From NCBI GenBank assembly GCA_030432635.1, contig JAUIMB010000003.1:124001-188000 (forward strand): 64,000 nt of DNA, in the 5' to 3' direction. Under the pieces are notes generated by a model. That model did no database searches, was not told where the DNA came from, and saw nothing but the letters and a program-made list of their open reading frames with translations. Below are positions 26,616 to 35,529 of this stretch, one piece after another. Source of the DNA: Bacteroidia bacterium (GTDB lineage: Bacteria > Bacteroidota > Bacteroidia > Flavobacteriales > Flavobacteriaceae). Numbering within the stretch: position 1 is the first letter of the stretch; each line of letters starts with the position of its first letter. The position numbers were made by a program, and so were the translations under genes.

Positions 26616-28094
26616 TTAATCTTGACTAAATGCGTCAATCATTTTGTACTTTGAATCTAAATATTTTTTTGTGATGAAAGTCATGAGCTTGTCGTGAAGC
26701 ACAATTCCTGTTGTTCCTAGAACAGTAAGTACAACACAGCCTATTTCGAAGCTCGAAATGGCATATGTGATTCCGAAAATCGCTAAAGGTAATAGCATTA
26801 AGGGAATCCCAATAATCCATTGTACGGCTCCAGTTCCTTGGTAATTAAATGCTGCACGTTGGTTAAGGTCAATTTTCTTTCGGTTAAACGAACCTCCATA
26901 CAAGATGACATGTGTATTAACACCGACATTATATATGGCTGCTGCAAAATGCGCCAAAAGAATTTTCCAACCGAAGTATACATAAGGAATGCTCAGTACA
27001 AATAAAATGACGACACTCATGGTCATTAACGTCCATTTGGATTTTAGGTATTGCTCATACTTGATATTCTGGCTCATGAGCATTTTGTAATATCCGCTGT
27101 CCCAAGCGGGTATAAATTGACCAAAATTAATTAAGAAAATACCTGTCACAAAAATACCTATGAATGCAAAAAACCAAGGCATATTGGCATACGTTGGCTG
27201 AGGATAGAAAAACAGTCCGTACAACAATCCAAGCAACAACATCCATACAGAAGATTTCGTACGTTTGTTTCTCCATATTAACTTAAGGTCTAATTGCATA
27301 AATGGTGCGATGTCACCAAATCGTCGAGTCCATTCCATTGAGGATGCATTGACCACAGTCACTTTTGATTTCAATGAGCTATCCAAAAAGAGTTTTGATT
27401 TCAGCTGCTTAAAATTAGCCATGTAGGTAATGGCCAAAATCAACACAGGCACTAAAACAAATATCGGATTGGAATAAATGGCCATGAACCCTTGAGAAAC
27501 TAATTCAGAAAATGAGATGACATTAAAGTGGTTAAGTGCAAACAAGCCTCCAATCAATACGATTATAGGAAGGAATGACAATTCCGTTTCCGAAGAGATG
27601 CTTTCTATCAAAAAATTGAGAAAGTTGATAATGAGTGTCACGACAATTATTGCCAACAACCAAATCAACACAGAACTCGAAGGATACCCATTAATGATGA
27701 GCATGATGCTAAAAGGCACAAAAGCGAATAACGGCAAAATGTTAAAAAAAGACATTGCCGATTTACGAAGTACATAATGCACCACCTTATTACGCTTTAC
27801 AGGTAATGTCAACAAGGGTTTAACCGACATTACAGGTAGTTTTTGTAAAAAGAACCGCATGGCCATATCAACTAAAATATAGAAGAATAAAAAACCGTTA
27901 ACAATCACAAATGGATCTTCTTCCGGAAAAGCTTTCTTTAGTCCAGGATACAGCGCAATACCCATGATTAAAAATGACACAATAAAGTATAATGCAAAAA
28001 ATATCATCAGGATATTCAGTGCTATACTTTTACCGAAACTAGCCGAACGAAAAAATTGTTTCCATTCGAGATTTAAAAAATGTTTTAGGGTCAT
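26616..28094 (-). CDS. ABC-type permease, DUF5687-like
   Basis: A 492-residue membrane protein with about 11-12 hydrophobic helices. The start (HFLNLEWKQFFRSASFGKSI) resembles Bacteroidota DUF5687 proteins, which are found beside ABC ATPases like the one 13 bp downstream. It has no known transporter motif that fixes a substrate. The PadR regulator and a third membrane gene lie upstream on the same strand, so the whole set is probably a regulated export module. Confidence 0.85.
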   Translation of the reverse strand: MTLKHFLNLEWKQFFRSASFGKSIALNILMIFFALYFIVSFLIMGIALYPGLKKAFPEEDPFVIVNGFLFFYILVDMAMRFFLQKLPVMSVKPLLTLPVKRNKVVHYVLRKSAMSFFNILPLFAFVPFSIMLIINGYPSSSVLIWLLAIIVVTLIINFLNFLIESISSETELSFLPIIVLIGGLFALNHFNVISFSELVSQGFMAIYSNPIFVLVPVLILAITYMANFKQLKSKLFLDSSLKSKVTVVNASSMEWTRRFGDIAPFMQLDLKLIWRNKRTKSSVWMLLLGLLYGLFFYPQPTYANMPWFFAFIGIFVTGIFLINFGQFIPAWDSGYYKMLMSQNIKYEQYLKSKWTLMTMSVVILFVLSIPYVYFGWKILLAHFAAAIYNVGVNTHVILYGGSFNRKKIDLNQRAAFNYQGTGAVQWIIGIPLMLLPLAIFGITYAISSFEIGCVVLTVLGTTGIVLHDKLMTFITKKYLDSKYKMIDAFSQD

Positions 28095-28168
28095 TTTTGA
28101 GGTTGATTAAGAGGGTTGAACTTTTAAATCTGTTGAATTAGTAGATGCTATTGCTTTTTTGTTACAGA

Positions 28169-28825
28169 CTAGATAAGGTTTTTGTATTCTTTCCGATACT
28201 GATTCACGATCATTATGGTGAGCTTGATCATTACCAATGACACTGTTAACACCAGTGCCAAGCTCAATGCAACAATAGCGTTATTTCCTGATTCCTTAAC
28301 ATGGATTCCCAAAAATATGATTATGAAATTGTACAATTGAAACACTATCATTTGAACAAACCCTAAACGTTCAATACCTGAAAAACGTGATAACTTAAAC
28401 CATTTTAATAATATCACATAAACGATGCAGAAAGGTACAATTGACATTATGGGAAACATAGAAATCAGCGTACGCAACGATTGAACATCAACAAAATTAA
28501 GTGCTCTGTAAATGCTAAAAAATGCCAAAATAAACACCACTGTTGAAAGTGGTCGCGTGAGTTGTTTCAACAAATTCCTAAATATAAGTTTATCCACATT
28601 TCTAACAAAAGCTTTGTTGTTTTCCAAAAGCTTTGATTTATGTTCGATCATGTAATCCTTGAAGATCTCGTAAAATACTCTGTCATCGCCAGATTGTATT
28701 TGGGCCTCTAGAGCCGACGCAACGTGATCGGTCATTTCCATTCGGATATCGGCATAATATATATCTGAATGTTCAAGGTAGTTCTCAATGAAATGAATTT
28801 GATCTTTAGATAGTTTGTGCCTCAT
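28169..28825 (-). CDS. Membrane protein coupled to PadR regulator
   Basis: A 218-residue protein with a soluble N-terminal half (about 1-85; FIENYLEHSDIYYADIRMEMTDHVASALE) and four membrane helices from about 88 on. The N-terminal pattern of a short helix pair ending in EMTDHVASALE resembles the permease-associated proteins that sit behind PadR genes. The PadR stop overlaps its ATG by four bases, so they are translationally coupled. I do not recognise a named family; a sensor or effector role in the ABC module is inference. Confidence 0.8.
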   Translation of the reverse strand: MRHKLSKDQIHFIENYLEHSDIYYADIRMEMTDHVASALEAQIQSGDDRVFYEIFKDYMIEHKSKLLENNKAFVRNVDKLIFRNLLKQLTRPLSTVVFILAFFSIYRALNFVDVQSLRTLISMFPIMSIVPFCIVYVILLKWFKLSRFSGIERLGFVQMIVFQLYNFIIIFLGIHVKESGNNAIVALSLALVLTVSLVMIKLTIMIVNQYRKEYKNLI

Positions 28826-29160
28826 TCTAAGCTCATTTTGGGGTTTATCAATACTTGCATGGTTTGGATATAACTTTGTAATTCCTGAAGTTTGTTTACC
28901 GTTTCCTTATTGCCTTTATCGGTAAGCTTATAATACTTTCTCAGTCGGTTATCCACTTTTTTCACTTCTATGTCCAACAGGCCTTCAGCCTCTAATTTGT
29001 GAAGCGCAGGATATAATGCTCCTTCGGTAATATGCAATTCACCATTAGTCAATTGCTTGACTTTTTGCGTGATTTGATAACCATACATTTTTTCGTTTTC
29101 AGTCAAAAGCTTCAAAATAATGGTTACTAAACTACCTTTATACAACTTCGAATTTGCCAT
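28822..29160 (-). CDS. PadR-family transcriptional regulator
   Basis: A 112-residue winged-helix repressor of the PadR family, starting at MANSKLYKG (29160); a TTG two codons earlier is possible. The pattern YGYQITQKVKQLTNGELHITEGALYPALHKLEAEGLL is the classic PadR helix-turn-helix and wing, followed by a dimerisation helix. PadR proteins usually repress a neighbouring membrane or efflux gene and respond to a small ligand. Here the targets are likely its own promoter and the downstream ABC module. A TATATTTG element ends three bases before the ATG, so binding there would block its own transcription. Confidence 0.93.
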   Translation of the reverse strand: MANSKLYKGSLVTIILKLLTENEKMYGYQITQKVKQLTNGELHITEGALYPALHKLEAEGLLDIEVKKVDNRLRKYYKLTDKGNKETVNKLQELQSYIQTMQVLINPKMSLE

Positions 29161-29163
29161 ACC

Positions 29164-29171
29164 CAAATATA
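29164..29171 (-). promoter_or_regulatory. Flavobacterial -7 element at the padR start
   Basis: TATATTTG on the minus strand ends three bases before the padR ATG, predicting transcription start at or within the first codon. No clear TTG box is found at the expected distance. Confidence 0.45.
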
Positions 29172-29245
29172 CACAAAATCTTTATGCCTAAAATTCTTAT
29201 GTATTAATTTTCATCTAAATGATTTACGGAATGTTCTAGCTTCAT

Positions 29246-29253
29246 TACTTTTG
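29246..29253 (+). promoter_or_regulatory. Flavobacterial -7 element of the ferredoxin reductase gene
   Basis: TACTTTTG matches TAnnTTTG and lies 15 bases before the ATG at 29269. It is in the 108-bp divergent gap shared with padR, so PadR could affect both directions. Confidence 0.5.
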
Positions 29254-29268
29254 CAAAAAGTTTTTTAG

Positions 29269-30324
29269 ATGTCACATTTCCACAAACTCACCATAAAAGA
29301 AATTCAAAAAATAACCGATAAAGCAGTTATCTTAAATTTCAATATTCCAGACGCATTGTCTGAAGTGTTCCGGTTCAAGGCAGGACAATACATTACTTTA
29401 AAAACCACCATTGATGGAAACGAAGTTCGTCGTGATTATTCGTTGTGTGCGTCTCCAAAAAGTGGCGAACTAAAAGTGGCTGTCAAAGAAGTTGACAATG
29501 GCACATTCTCTGTTTATGCCAATAATCAGCTTAAAGTAGGTGATGCCCTTGAGGTCGCCATCCCCAAAGGTCGCTTTGTGTTTGAGCCCAATGATTCAAA
29601 AACCAAAAATGTTGCCCTGTTTGCGGCTGGAAGTGGCATTACACCAATATTGAGCATTGTAAAATGTGCCTTGGAAGAAGAGGTGTATAGTAAAGTAATT
29701 TTGGTTTATGGCAATAAAACAACTAAAGACACCATGTTTTTAAATGAATTGTTGGAGCTCCAACATCAATACAACTCGAGGTTTTCCATACAATTTGTAT
29801 TCAGTCAAGCTGATGAAACCGATGCTATCTTTGGTCGTATCGAGAAAAGTACGGTAAACTATGTCATGAAAAACAAACACAAGAATGTGGAGGTCGACGC
29901 CTATTATCTTTGTGGTCCTGAGGGAATGATTCATATGGTGAAAGATGTTTTGACAGAGCATGGCATAGCAGATGATCGCATTCATTTTGAGTTGTTTAAG
30001 GCTGCAAAAAGTGCTGACACCAATACGAATGACATAGCCGATGGAAAAACAAGAATAACGGTTCTTGTTGATGATGAAACGACAACTTTTGAAATGTCTC
30101 AAAAACAGACCATTTTGGAGGCTGCATTAGATGAGGATATCGATGCTCCATATTCTTGCCAAGGAGGAATATGCAGTAGTTGTATTGCTAAAATCACTGA
30201 AGGCGAAGCCACCATGAGACAAAATAATATATTGACAGACGGTGAGTTGGAACAAGGGTTGGTTTTAACCTGTCAAGCGCATCCAACAACACCAACACTT
30301 GTTGTTGATTATGACGATGTATAA
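29269..30324 (+). CDS. PaaE-like FAD/2Fe-2S oxidoreductase
   Basis: A 351-residue reductase with three parts: an FAD-binding barrel at about 1-105 (with RRDYSLC, the flavin RxYS motif), an NAD(P)-binding domain at about 106-240 (AAGSGITPILSI, the pyridine-nucleotide loop), and a plant-type 2Fe-2S ferredoxin domain at about 263-351 with Cys297, Cys302, Cys305 and Cys335. This is the architecture of PaaE/PaaK, which feeds electrons from NADPH to the phenylacetyl-CoA epoxidase. No paaABC genes are nearby, so it may serve another oxygenase or desaturase. An intrinsic terminator follows. Confidence 0.9.
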   Translation: MSHFHKLTIKEIQKITDKAVILNFNIPDALSEVFRFKAGQYITLKTTIDGNEVRRDYSLCASPKSGELKVAVKEVDNGTFSVYANNQLKVGDALEVAIPKGRFVFEPNDSKTKNVALFAAGSGITPILSIVKCALEEEVYSKVILVYGNKTTKDTMFLNELLELQHQYNSRFSIQFVFSQADETDAIFGRIEKSTVNYVMKNKHKNVEVDAYYLCGPEGMIHMVKDVLTEHGIADDRIHFELFKAAKSADTNTNDIADGKTRITVLVDDETTTFEMSQKQTILEAALDEDIDAPYSCQGGICSSCIAKITEGEATMRQNNILTDGELEQGLVLTCQAHPTTPTLVVDYDDV

Positions 30325-30468
30325 ACTACAGATTAACAGAAAAATTTGATTTTAATCGTATAAATCTCACAGTTAATCGAAAAAAAGACGATTATCCTCA
30401 CATAAAAAATACATTTACCCTAGTTTAGAATTTAATCATTAGGGATTATCTTAAAAATTCTAGATCTT

Positions 30469-30496
30469 GCCTCATTCTTCAGGAATGAGGCTTTTT
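30469..30496 (+). terminator. Intrinsic terminator after ferredoxin reductase
   Basis: A perfect 9-bp stem GCCTCATTC / GAATGAGGC with a 5-nt loop is followed by five Ts. It lies in the gap before the converging GT9 gene. Confidence 0.85.
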
Positions 30497-30498
30497 CT

Positions 30499-31518
30499 TT
30501 AAAGGAACTCCTGAGCTTTTTTTATAATTTGATCTGGTGTAATGGTTGCCATAGCCAGTTCATAACCAGCTGGCATTTTATTGCCATACACAGAAGTTGG
30601 TATCTTTGGGAATTTTGTTCTATTGGCCAAAACGGCAGAATCCATATCATGGTGAAATGGAAGGAAACCAGCATAAGGATGTGTCACACCCCAAACCGTT
30701 ATTACCTTAACACCTAGCATTGCAGCAATATGTGCATTCCCTGAATCCATGGAAATCATCAGGTCGAGATTAGAAATGATGTCCATTTCCTCTTCCAATG
30801 ATAATCGTCCAGCAAGATTGACCACATTGTTCAACGAACTAGCAATACTCTCTAGTGTATTGGATTCTTTATTCCCTGCACCAAATAAAATGACCTTATG
30901 GGTTTGAGCAAGCTTTTCAAGAACGGTTGTCATTAAATGGATAGGATACATTTTACCAGAAAAAGCAGCAAAAGGTGCGACACCAATCCAAGGTTGGTTG
31001 TCAGTACCAATGATGTCTAAATATTTTGGACTGATATTGGCTTTCCTTGGAAATGTAGGTTGACTTAAATCAACTCTAAAACCTAATTTTTCAAAAACAT
31101 CAACATAGCGTTGGTGCGTTGTTTTCAGTTGCTGAAAGTGCTGCCCATTAACCAAAGCTCGTTTCTCTTGTCTCCCTTTATTAATTTGGACTACTCTTTT
31201 TCCGAAGAAAAAGAATTTCAGAATCTTACTACGTAATACATTGTGCAAGTCTGCAACCACATCGAAATTACGCTTCTTCAACTGTTTGGCGAGTTTCCAC
31301 AACCCAAACACTCCTTTGTGCTGACCGTTGATTTCAGCGCTAAACACCTCAACATTTGGAATATCCCTAAAAAAAGGTCTGAAAAAAGGTTTGGTCAATA
31401 CTGTAAGTTGAACTTTAGGATATTGTTCGGCAAAAGCACGTAATACAGGAACAGTCATCGCCACGTCACCCATTGCTGAGAGTCGGATTATTAGAATGTG
31501 TTCAATTGTTTTAGACAT
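30499..31518 (-). CDS. Glycosyltransferase family 9 (heptosyltransferase-like)
   Basis: A 339-residue GT-B enzyme of the ADP-heptose:LPS heptosyltransferase family. The N-terminus IRLSAMGDVAMTVPVLRAFAEQYP carries the family Gly-Asp-x-x-x-x-x-P loop, and the C-terminal half has WIGVAPFAAFSGKMYP, the middle strand LAGRLSLEEE and the acceptor-site MISMDSGNAHIAAMLGVKVITVWG. It transfers a sugar to lipid A core or a similar cell-surface glycolipid in the cytosol. The sugar donor is uncertain. The DUF4254 gene lies 75 bp upstream on the same strand, a pairing common in Bacteroidota. Confidence 0.93.
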   Translation of the reverse strand: MSKTIEHILIIRLSAMGDVAMTVPVLRAFAEQYPKVQLTVLTKPFFRPFFRDIPNVEVFSAEINGQHKGVFGLWKLAKQLKKRNFDVVADLHNVLRSKILKFFFFGKRVVQINKGRQEKRALVNGQHFQQLKTTHQRYVDVFEKLGFRVDLSQPTFPRKANISPKYLDIIGTDNQPWIGVAPFAAFSGKMYPIHLMTTVLEKLAQTHKVILFGAGNKESNTLESIASSLNNVVNLAGRLSLEEEMDIISNLDLMISMDSGNAHIAAMLGVKVITVWGVTHPYAGFLPFHHDMDSAVLANRTKFPKIPTSVYGNKMPAGYELAMATITPDQIIKKAQEFL

Positions 31519-31593
31519 AAATCCAACAATCGTATTACGTATTATAAAAGCCTAAAAAGAAAAGTTTATCGCTTCGCCCTGAATGACAACGAA

Positions 31594-32202
31594 TTATTTC
31601 TGGTTTCGCAAAACTGGGTTAAGCTCATCATCATTATACATTTTCATTTGCTTGTAAACCTTCATGTACTTGTCTCCTTTGCTAATATCTTCCAAAAGCG
31701 TATCAATTGCCGTAGATAGGTCTACGCGCTGCTCTAATAGGACTTCCAGTTTCTTTTGACAAGCATCTCTGTGTTCTTGAGAGGCATCTTTCCGAGTTGC
31801 CTCTTCATTCATGTGGTAGATCTTAAGTGCCAAGATAGACAGTCTATCAATTCCCCAAGCAGGACTTTCGGTGTTTATTGTGGCTTGGGCTTTGGGACTG
31901 ACATCTTTATATTTCTCTAAAAAGTAGCTGTCAATATACTCAACCATATCTGTGCGATCCTGATTGGACGCATCGATTTGGCGTTTCAATTTTAAAGCTG
32001 CAACAGGATCTATCTGAGGATCTCGTATGATGTCTTCATAATGCCATTGTACAGTGTCGATCCAACACTTACGGTATAACAAATGCTTTAAAAGGTCGCT
32101 ATCTTTATTATAGGCATTCGTAAATGGTTGGTCTACCGTATTGATTACATGGTATTTTTCAATAACCTCTTGAAATAGTTGGTTTGCAGTCTCTGAAAAC
32201 AT
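31594..32202 (-). CDS. DUF4254-like protein
   Basis: A 202-residue soluble, mostly helical protein starting at MFSETANQLF (32202); the frame is open to 32265 but a promoter element lies within that extension. It resembles the Bacteroidota DUF4254 family, which is repeatedly found next to GT9 glycosyltransferases. Features include WHYEDIIRDPQIDPVAALKLKR and the PAWGIDRLSILALKIYHM segment. No catalytic motif is recognised. A cytosolic accessory role in LPS or glycolipid synthesis is inferred from neighbourhood alone. Confidence 0.8.
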   Translation of the reverse strand: MFSETANQLFQEVIEKYHVINTVDQPFTNAYNKDSDLLKHLLYRKCWIDTVQWHYEDIIRDPQIDPVAALKLKRQIDASNQDRTDMVEYIDSYFLEKYKDVSPKAQATINTESPAWGIDRLSILALKIYHMNEEATRKDASQEHRDACQKKLEVLLEQRVDLSTAIDTLLEDISKGDKYMKVYKQMKMYNDDELNPVLRNQK

Positions 32203-32221
32203 AATCTTTGAATTTAAAGTG

Positions 32222-32229
32222 CAAATATA
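32222..32229 (-). promoter_or_regulatory. Flavobacterial -7 element of the DUF4254 gene
   Basis: TATATTTG on the minus strand lies 19 bases before the ATG at 32202. A weaker TAACTTTA on the plus strand at 32241-32248 may serve upp, making a compact divergent promoter pair. Confidence 0.5.
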
Positions 32230-32273
32230 GAAGTAATTATTAACTTTATCTTCTCTAAAAGCCACTACAAACT

Positions 32274-32933
32274 ATGCGTGTTCACAACCTTTCTAAAGCA
32301 CCTTCAATACTTAATTCGTTTATAGCTGAAATTCGGGACATTAACATCCAAACTGATCAAATGCGATTTCGAAGAAATATTGAACGTATAGGTGAAGTTT
32401 TATGTTATGAGTTGAGCAAAACACTGGATTATGAACCAAAAACGGTTATTACTCCTTTGGGTCAAAGTGAAACTTCCTTATACAATGATGACATTGTGCT
32501 GTGTTCGATTTTAAGAGCAGGTGTTCCGTTACATAGTGGCTTGTTGAATTACTTCGACCATGCTGAAAATGCTTTTATTTCTGCCTATAGACATCATAAG
32601 CATGACCCTGAATCCTTTGAGATTATAGTTGAATATCTTGCTTGCCCAAGTCTTGAAGGAAAAACCTTGATTTTGGCAGATCCTATGCTAGCAACTGGAC
32701 AATCAATGGTCGCAACATTTGAAGCACTGAAACCTTTTGGAACACCAAAAAACATTCATTTGGTTAGTGTTATTGGTGCTCAAGATGGTGTTGATTTTGT
32801 AAATAATCACTTCGGAGCAGACACGCATTTATGGATTGCTGCGATTGACCCAACGCTAAGTGATAAAGGCTATATTGTTCCTGGTCTGGGAGACGCAGGT
32901 GATTTGGCCTTTGGTGAAAAACTACAACAATAA
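32274..32933 (+). CDS. upp: Uracil phosphoribosyltransferase
   Basis: Cytosolic pyrimidine-salvage enzyme making UMP from uracil and PRPP. The 219-residue protein has the PRPP-binding stretch LILADPMLATGQSM (residues about 132-145) and the C-terminal uracil-binding region GYIVPGLGDAGDLAFG. The N-terminal half has the family's RAGVPLHSGL loop. Length is normal. The stop overlaps the end of the convergent DUF6427-like gene by 12 bp, and no terminator is visible between them. Confidence 0.97.
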   Translation: MRVHNLSKAPSILNSFIAEIRDINIQTDQMRFRRNIERIGEVLCYELSKTLDYEPKTVITPLGQSETSLYNDDIVLCSILRAGVPLHSGLLNYFDHAENAFISAYRHHKHDPESFEIIVEYLACPSLEGKTLILADPMLATGQSMVATFEALKPFGTPKNIHLVSVIGAQDGVDFVNNHFGADTHLWIAAIDPTLSDKGYIVPGLGDAGDLAFGEKLQQ

Positions 32934-33845
32934 CAATCCAATGGGTGTTAATACCAGCACCCAAAGCAAGATTTCCTTAAACCACTTTTCAGTCACCACC
33001 TCAAGGTAATTTGTAATAATGATCGATAGTGGAGCGAACATAAAAATAAATTCACTGCCATTTTTAGATGGCGACACGACTACGATAAGTAAACTTAAAA
33101 TCGCAGTAAGAATAACAATCGTGAATGATGGTCGGTAACTTTTCATTTGCGACTTGAGGTTTTTGATATAATAGAACAACGACCATAAGCCAAAAGACAA
33201 GAGCAAGGTTGCACCAATAATTATTTGTTTTGAATTTAAATTGCTGAAATCAAAACTGAAACCAAAACGCCTTTCTGCAAATTGCAAAATATCAATGTCA
33301 ACAATAATTAGATAAGACACCAAAATAATAGCGACCGTTGCAATACCAATCAAAGGAATGACATAATTCTTGACATCTGTGATACCATAAATCAACAAAG
33401 CGGCAAAGATCAGCACCAAAAATACTGAGGACCAAAAGAAAAAGATCGTAGCCAAAGCAATCCAAAATGCAGCATCAAACAGCTTCTTCTTTGTATCCTT
33501 TTGTGTTCTCAAGCTAATAATGCGACGTAATGCCAATAACACAAAAAAGTTGGCAAAAACAATTTCTGAGTTAATAATGGCTTGAGGCAATATTGAAAAA
33601 AACAACACGAATAAAACAATATTGTAACTGTTCTTTTTTGTTAAATTATTTCTAGACACAAAAAAGTCAAAGACAAAAACAGACAATAAAGCCACAAAGA
33701 ATAAGCCCATTTGTTTACTTATTGAAATGAAGCTTAGGTTTACATCAAGCACATCTAATCTGGTCAACACGAAAATCAAAAGCAACAGTACGCTCACCAC
33801 GATATAGTGAATGGGTTTTGACTGACTAAAAAAGTTCGATATCAT
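32922..33845 (-). CDS. DUF6427-like membrane protein
   Basis: A 307-residue polytopic protein with about nine hydrophobic segments. The N-terminus (MISNFFSQSKPIHYIVVSVL) is like that of flavobacterial DUF6427 proteins. No transporter or enzyme motif is evident. It is convergent with upp (12-bp overlap) and divergent from the DUF6341-like gene. Families of this kind often lie beside upp in Flavobacteriia, but no function is known to me. Confidence 0.75.
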   Translation of the reverse strand: MISNFFSQSKPIHYIVVSVLLLLIFVLTRLDVLDVNLSFISISKQMGLFFVALLSVFVFDFFVSRNNLTKKNSYNIVLFVLFFSILPQAIINSEIVFANFFVLLALRRIISLRTQKDTKKKLFDAAFWIALATIFFFWSSVFLVLIFAALLIYGITDVKNYVIPLIGIATVAIILVSYLIIVDIDILQFAERRFGFSFDFSNLNSKQIIIGATLLLSFGLWSLFYYIKNLKSQMKSYRPSFTIVILTAILSLLIVVVSPSKNGSEFIFMFAPLSIIITNYLEVVTEKWFKEILLWVLVLTPIGLLLL

Positions 33846-33929
33846 CCGTTATTTGGTATCAGTAGGATTTGATTTCCACTAACAAAAAGGAAATCTAACA
33901 ATTACGTTCAGTTAAATTAAAAAAATACG

Positions 33930-33937
33930 TAATTTTG
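33930..33937 (+). promoter_or_regulatory. Flavobacterial -7 element of the DUF6341-like gene
   Basis: TAATTTTG matches TAnnTTTG, 60 bases upstream of the ATG at 33998, in a 152-bp divergent gap. Confidence 0.5.
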
Positions 33938-33997
33938 CATCGTAAATATATGATTATACCTTTTAAGCTCGCTAAGAGCATCTATAAAATTTAAATA

Positions 33998-34225
33998 ATG
34001 AAAGACTTTTTTTACGCCATTCAAGATTTGTTCGTTAATGTTTTATTTGCACCATTTGATGCTTTAAGAGCCTTGGAATTAGAGAACTGGTGGACGGCTA
34101 ATTTTGTGTCTTGGTTGTTTATTATTGTTGGCATCGTTGCTATGGTGTATTGGATGCTGCAACTTCAAAAGTTCAACAATAATAATGAAGAGGACAAAAG
34201 TATTACCTCGCATTCCTATTTATAA
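33998..34225 (+). CDS. Small DUF6341-like membrane protein
   Basis: A 75-residue protein with one central membrane helix (about 34-54, NFVSWLFIIVGIVAMVYWML) preceded by an amphipathic segment (IQDLFVNVLFAPFDALRALE) and followed by a polar acidic tail. It resembles the flavobacterial DUF6341 family. A clear promoter element upstream and family-like sequence support it as a real gene. It is convergent with purD, only six bases away. Confidence 0.8.
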   Translation: MKDFFYAIQDLFVNVLFAPFDALRALELENWWTANFVSWLFIIVGIVAMVYWMLQLQKFNNNNEEDKSITSHSYL

Positions 34226-34231
34226 AACTCC

Positions 34232-35503
34232 TTATAAATCGAAACCTATATCTTTTCGATAGTACATCTTATCAAAGTTTAGTTTATCTATGCTTTGATA
34301 CGATTTTTTTATGGCTTCTTGATAGGTATTGCCATAAGATGTTATTGCCATGACACGTCCGCCTGAAGTCACTATCTTTCCGTTTTCAAGTTTCGCTCCA
34401 GCGTGAAATGGTATCGAGTCGTCAATGTATTCTAAGCCTGTAATTTCCATTCCCTTTTCGTAAGCTTCTGGATAACCACCAGACACCAACATGACTGTTG
34501 TCGCTGCACGTTCATCAATTTCGATATCTATTTCATTCAATCGTCCTTCGGCAATGGCACTGAAAATTTCAACCAAATCATTTTTCAATCTTGGCAGTAC
34601 CACTTCAGTTTCAGGATCACCCATACGAACATTATACTCAATAACCTTTGGGTCTTCCCCAACCTTTATCAAACCAATAAACACAAATCCTTTGTAGGGT
34701 AAACCGTCTTCAACTAACCCATTTATAGTAGGCTTTACGATACGTTCTTCAATCTTTTCAAGAAAATCCTTGGTTGCAAAAGGCACAGGAGAGACTGCTC
34801 CCATTCCTCCAGTGTTCAATCCCGTATCTCCTTCTCCAATACGCTTATAATCTTTTGCCGTTGGTAAGATTTTATAATGTTTGCCGTCGGTTAGCACAAA
34901 GCAACTCAATTCAATTCCGTCCAAAAACTCCTCAATAACAACCGTCGAGCTCGCTGTTCCAAATTTGGCATTGATCAGCATGTTCTTGAGCTCGGTTTTA
35001 GCCGTGTCCAAATCCTCTAAAATCAGCACCCCTTTTCCCGCAGCTAAACCATCTGCTTTTAAAACATAAGGTGGTTGTAATTGCTCCAAAAACGCAAAAC
35101 CTTTTTCAACCGAACTTGCATCAAAACTTTGATATGCTGCTGTAGGTACTTTGTGTCTAAACATGAATTCCTTTGCATACTCCTTACTACCTTCCAATGT
35201 TGCTGCTGCCTTTTGTGGACCAATGACAGCTACATGTTTTAGTGTCTCATCATTTAAAAAAAAGTCATGGATGCCTTTTACCAAAGGGTCTTCTGGGCCG
35301 ACAACCACCATTTCGATGTTCTCCTTGAGAACCAGAACTTTGATAGCCTCAAAATCGGTAACATTAATGTCTACGTTGGTTGCTACTTGTGCTGTTCCTG
35401 AGTTTCCTGGGGCGACAAATAGTTTTTCACAAAGAGGGCTTTGGGCAATTTTCCAGGCAAAAGTATGTTCCCTTCCACCAGATCCAAGAATTAAAATCGT
35501 CAT
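34232..35503 (-). CDS. purD: Phosphoribosylamine-glycine ligase
   Basis: Second step of de novo purine synthesis: an ATP-grasp enzyme that joins glycine to phosphoribosylamine. The 423-residue protein begins with ILILGSGGREHTFAWKIAQS, has the GPEDPLVKGI loop, the ATP-grasp core with LKADGLAAGKGVLI, the GARS signature KGFVFIGLIK and YNVRMGDPETEVVLPRL. Length is typical. It has its own -7 element in a short bidirectional gap shared with the CapK-like gene. Confidence 0.98.
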   Translation of the reverse strand: MTILILGSGGREHTFAWKIAQSPLCEKLFVAPGNSGTAQVATNVDINVTDFEAIKVLVLKENIEMVVVGPEDPLVKGIHDFFLNDETLKHVAVIGPQKAAATLEGSKEYAKEFMFRHKVPTAAYQSFDASSVEKGFAFLEQLQPPYVLKADGLAAGKGVLILEDLDTAKTELKNMLINAKFGTASSTVVIEEFLDGIELSCFVLTDGKHYKILPTAKDYKRIGEGDTGLNTGGMGAVSPVPFATKDFLEKIEERIVKPTINGLVEDGLPYKGFVFIGLIKVGEDPKVIEYNVRMGDPETEVVLPRLKNDLVEIFSAIAEGRLNEIDIEIDERAATTVMLVSGGYPEAYEKGMEITGLEYIDDSIPFHAGAKLENGKIVTSGGRVMAITSYGNTYQEAIKKSYQSIDKLNFDKMYYRKDIGFDL

Positions 35504-35520
35504 TTGTGGTTTCGTTTACG

Positions 35521-35528
35521 CAAAAATA
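35521..35528 (-). promoter_or_regulatory. Flavobacterial -7 element of purD
   Basis: TATTTTTG on the minus strand lies 17 bases before the purD ATG. The nearest TTG upstream is 14 bp away, shorter than the usual 17-23. Confidence 0.45.
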
Positions 35529-35529
35529 A

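Noticed and set aside
30355-30420. Replication-origin-like TTAATCG and TTATCCTCACA motifs
   Set aside because: The DnaA-like word has an extra base, there is no cluster of boxes, and no dnaA or dnaN is nearby.
30325-30468. Small gene or RNA in the gap after the ferredoxin reductase
   Set aside because: No frame with start and family-like sequence and no conserved RNA structure other than the terminator at 30469-30496.
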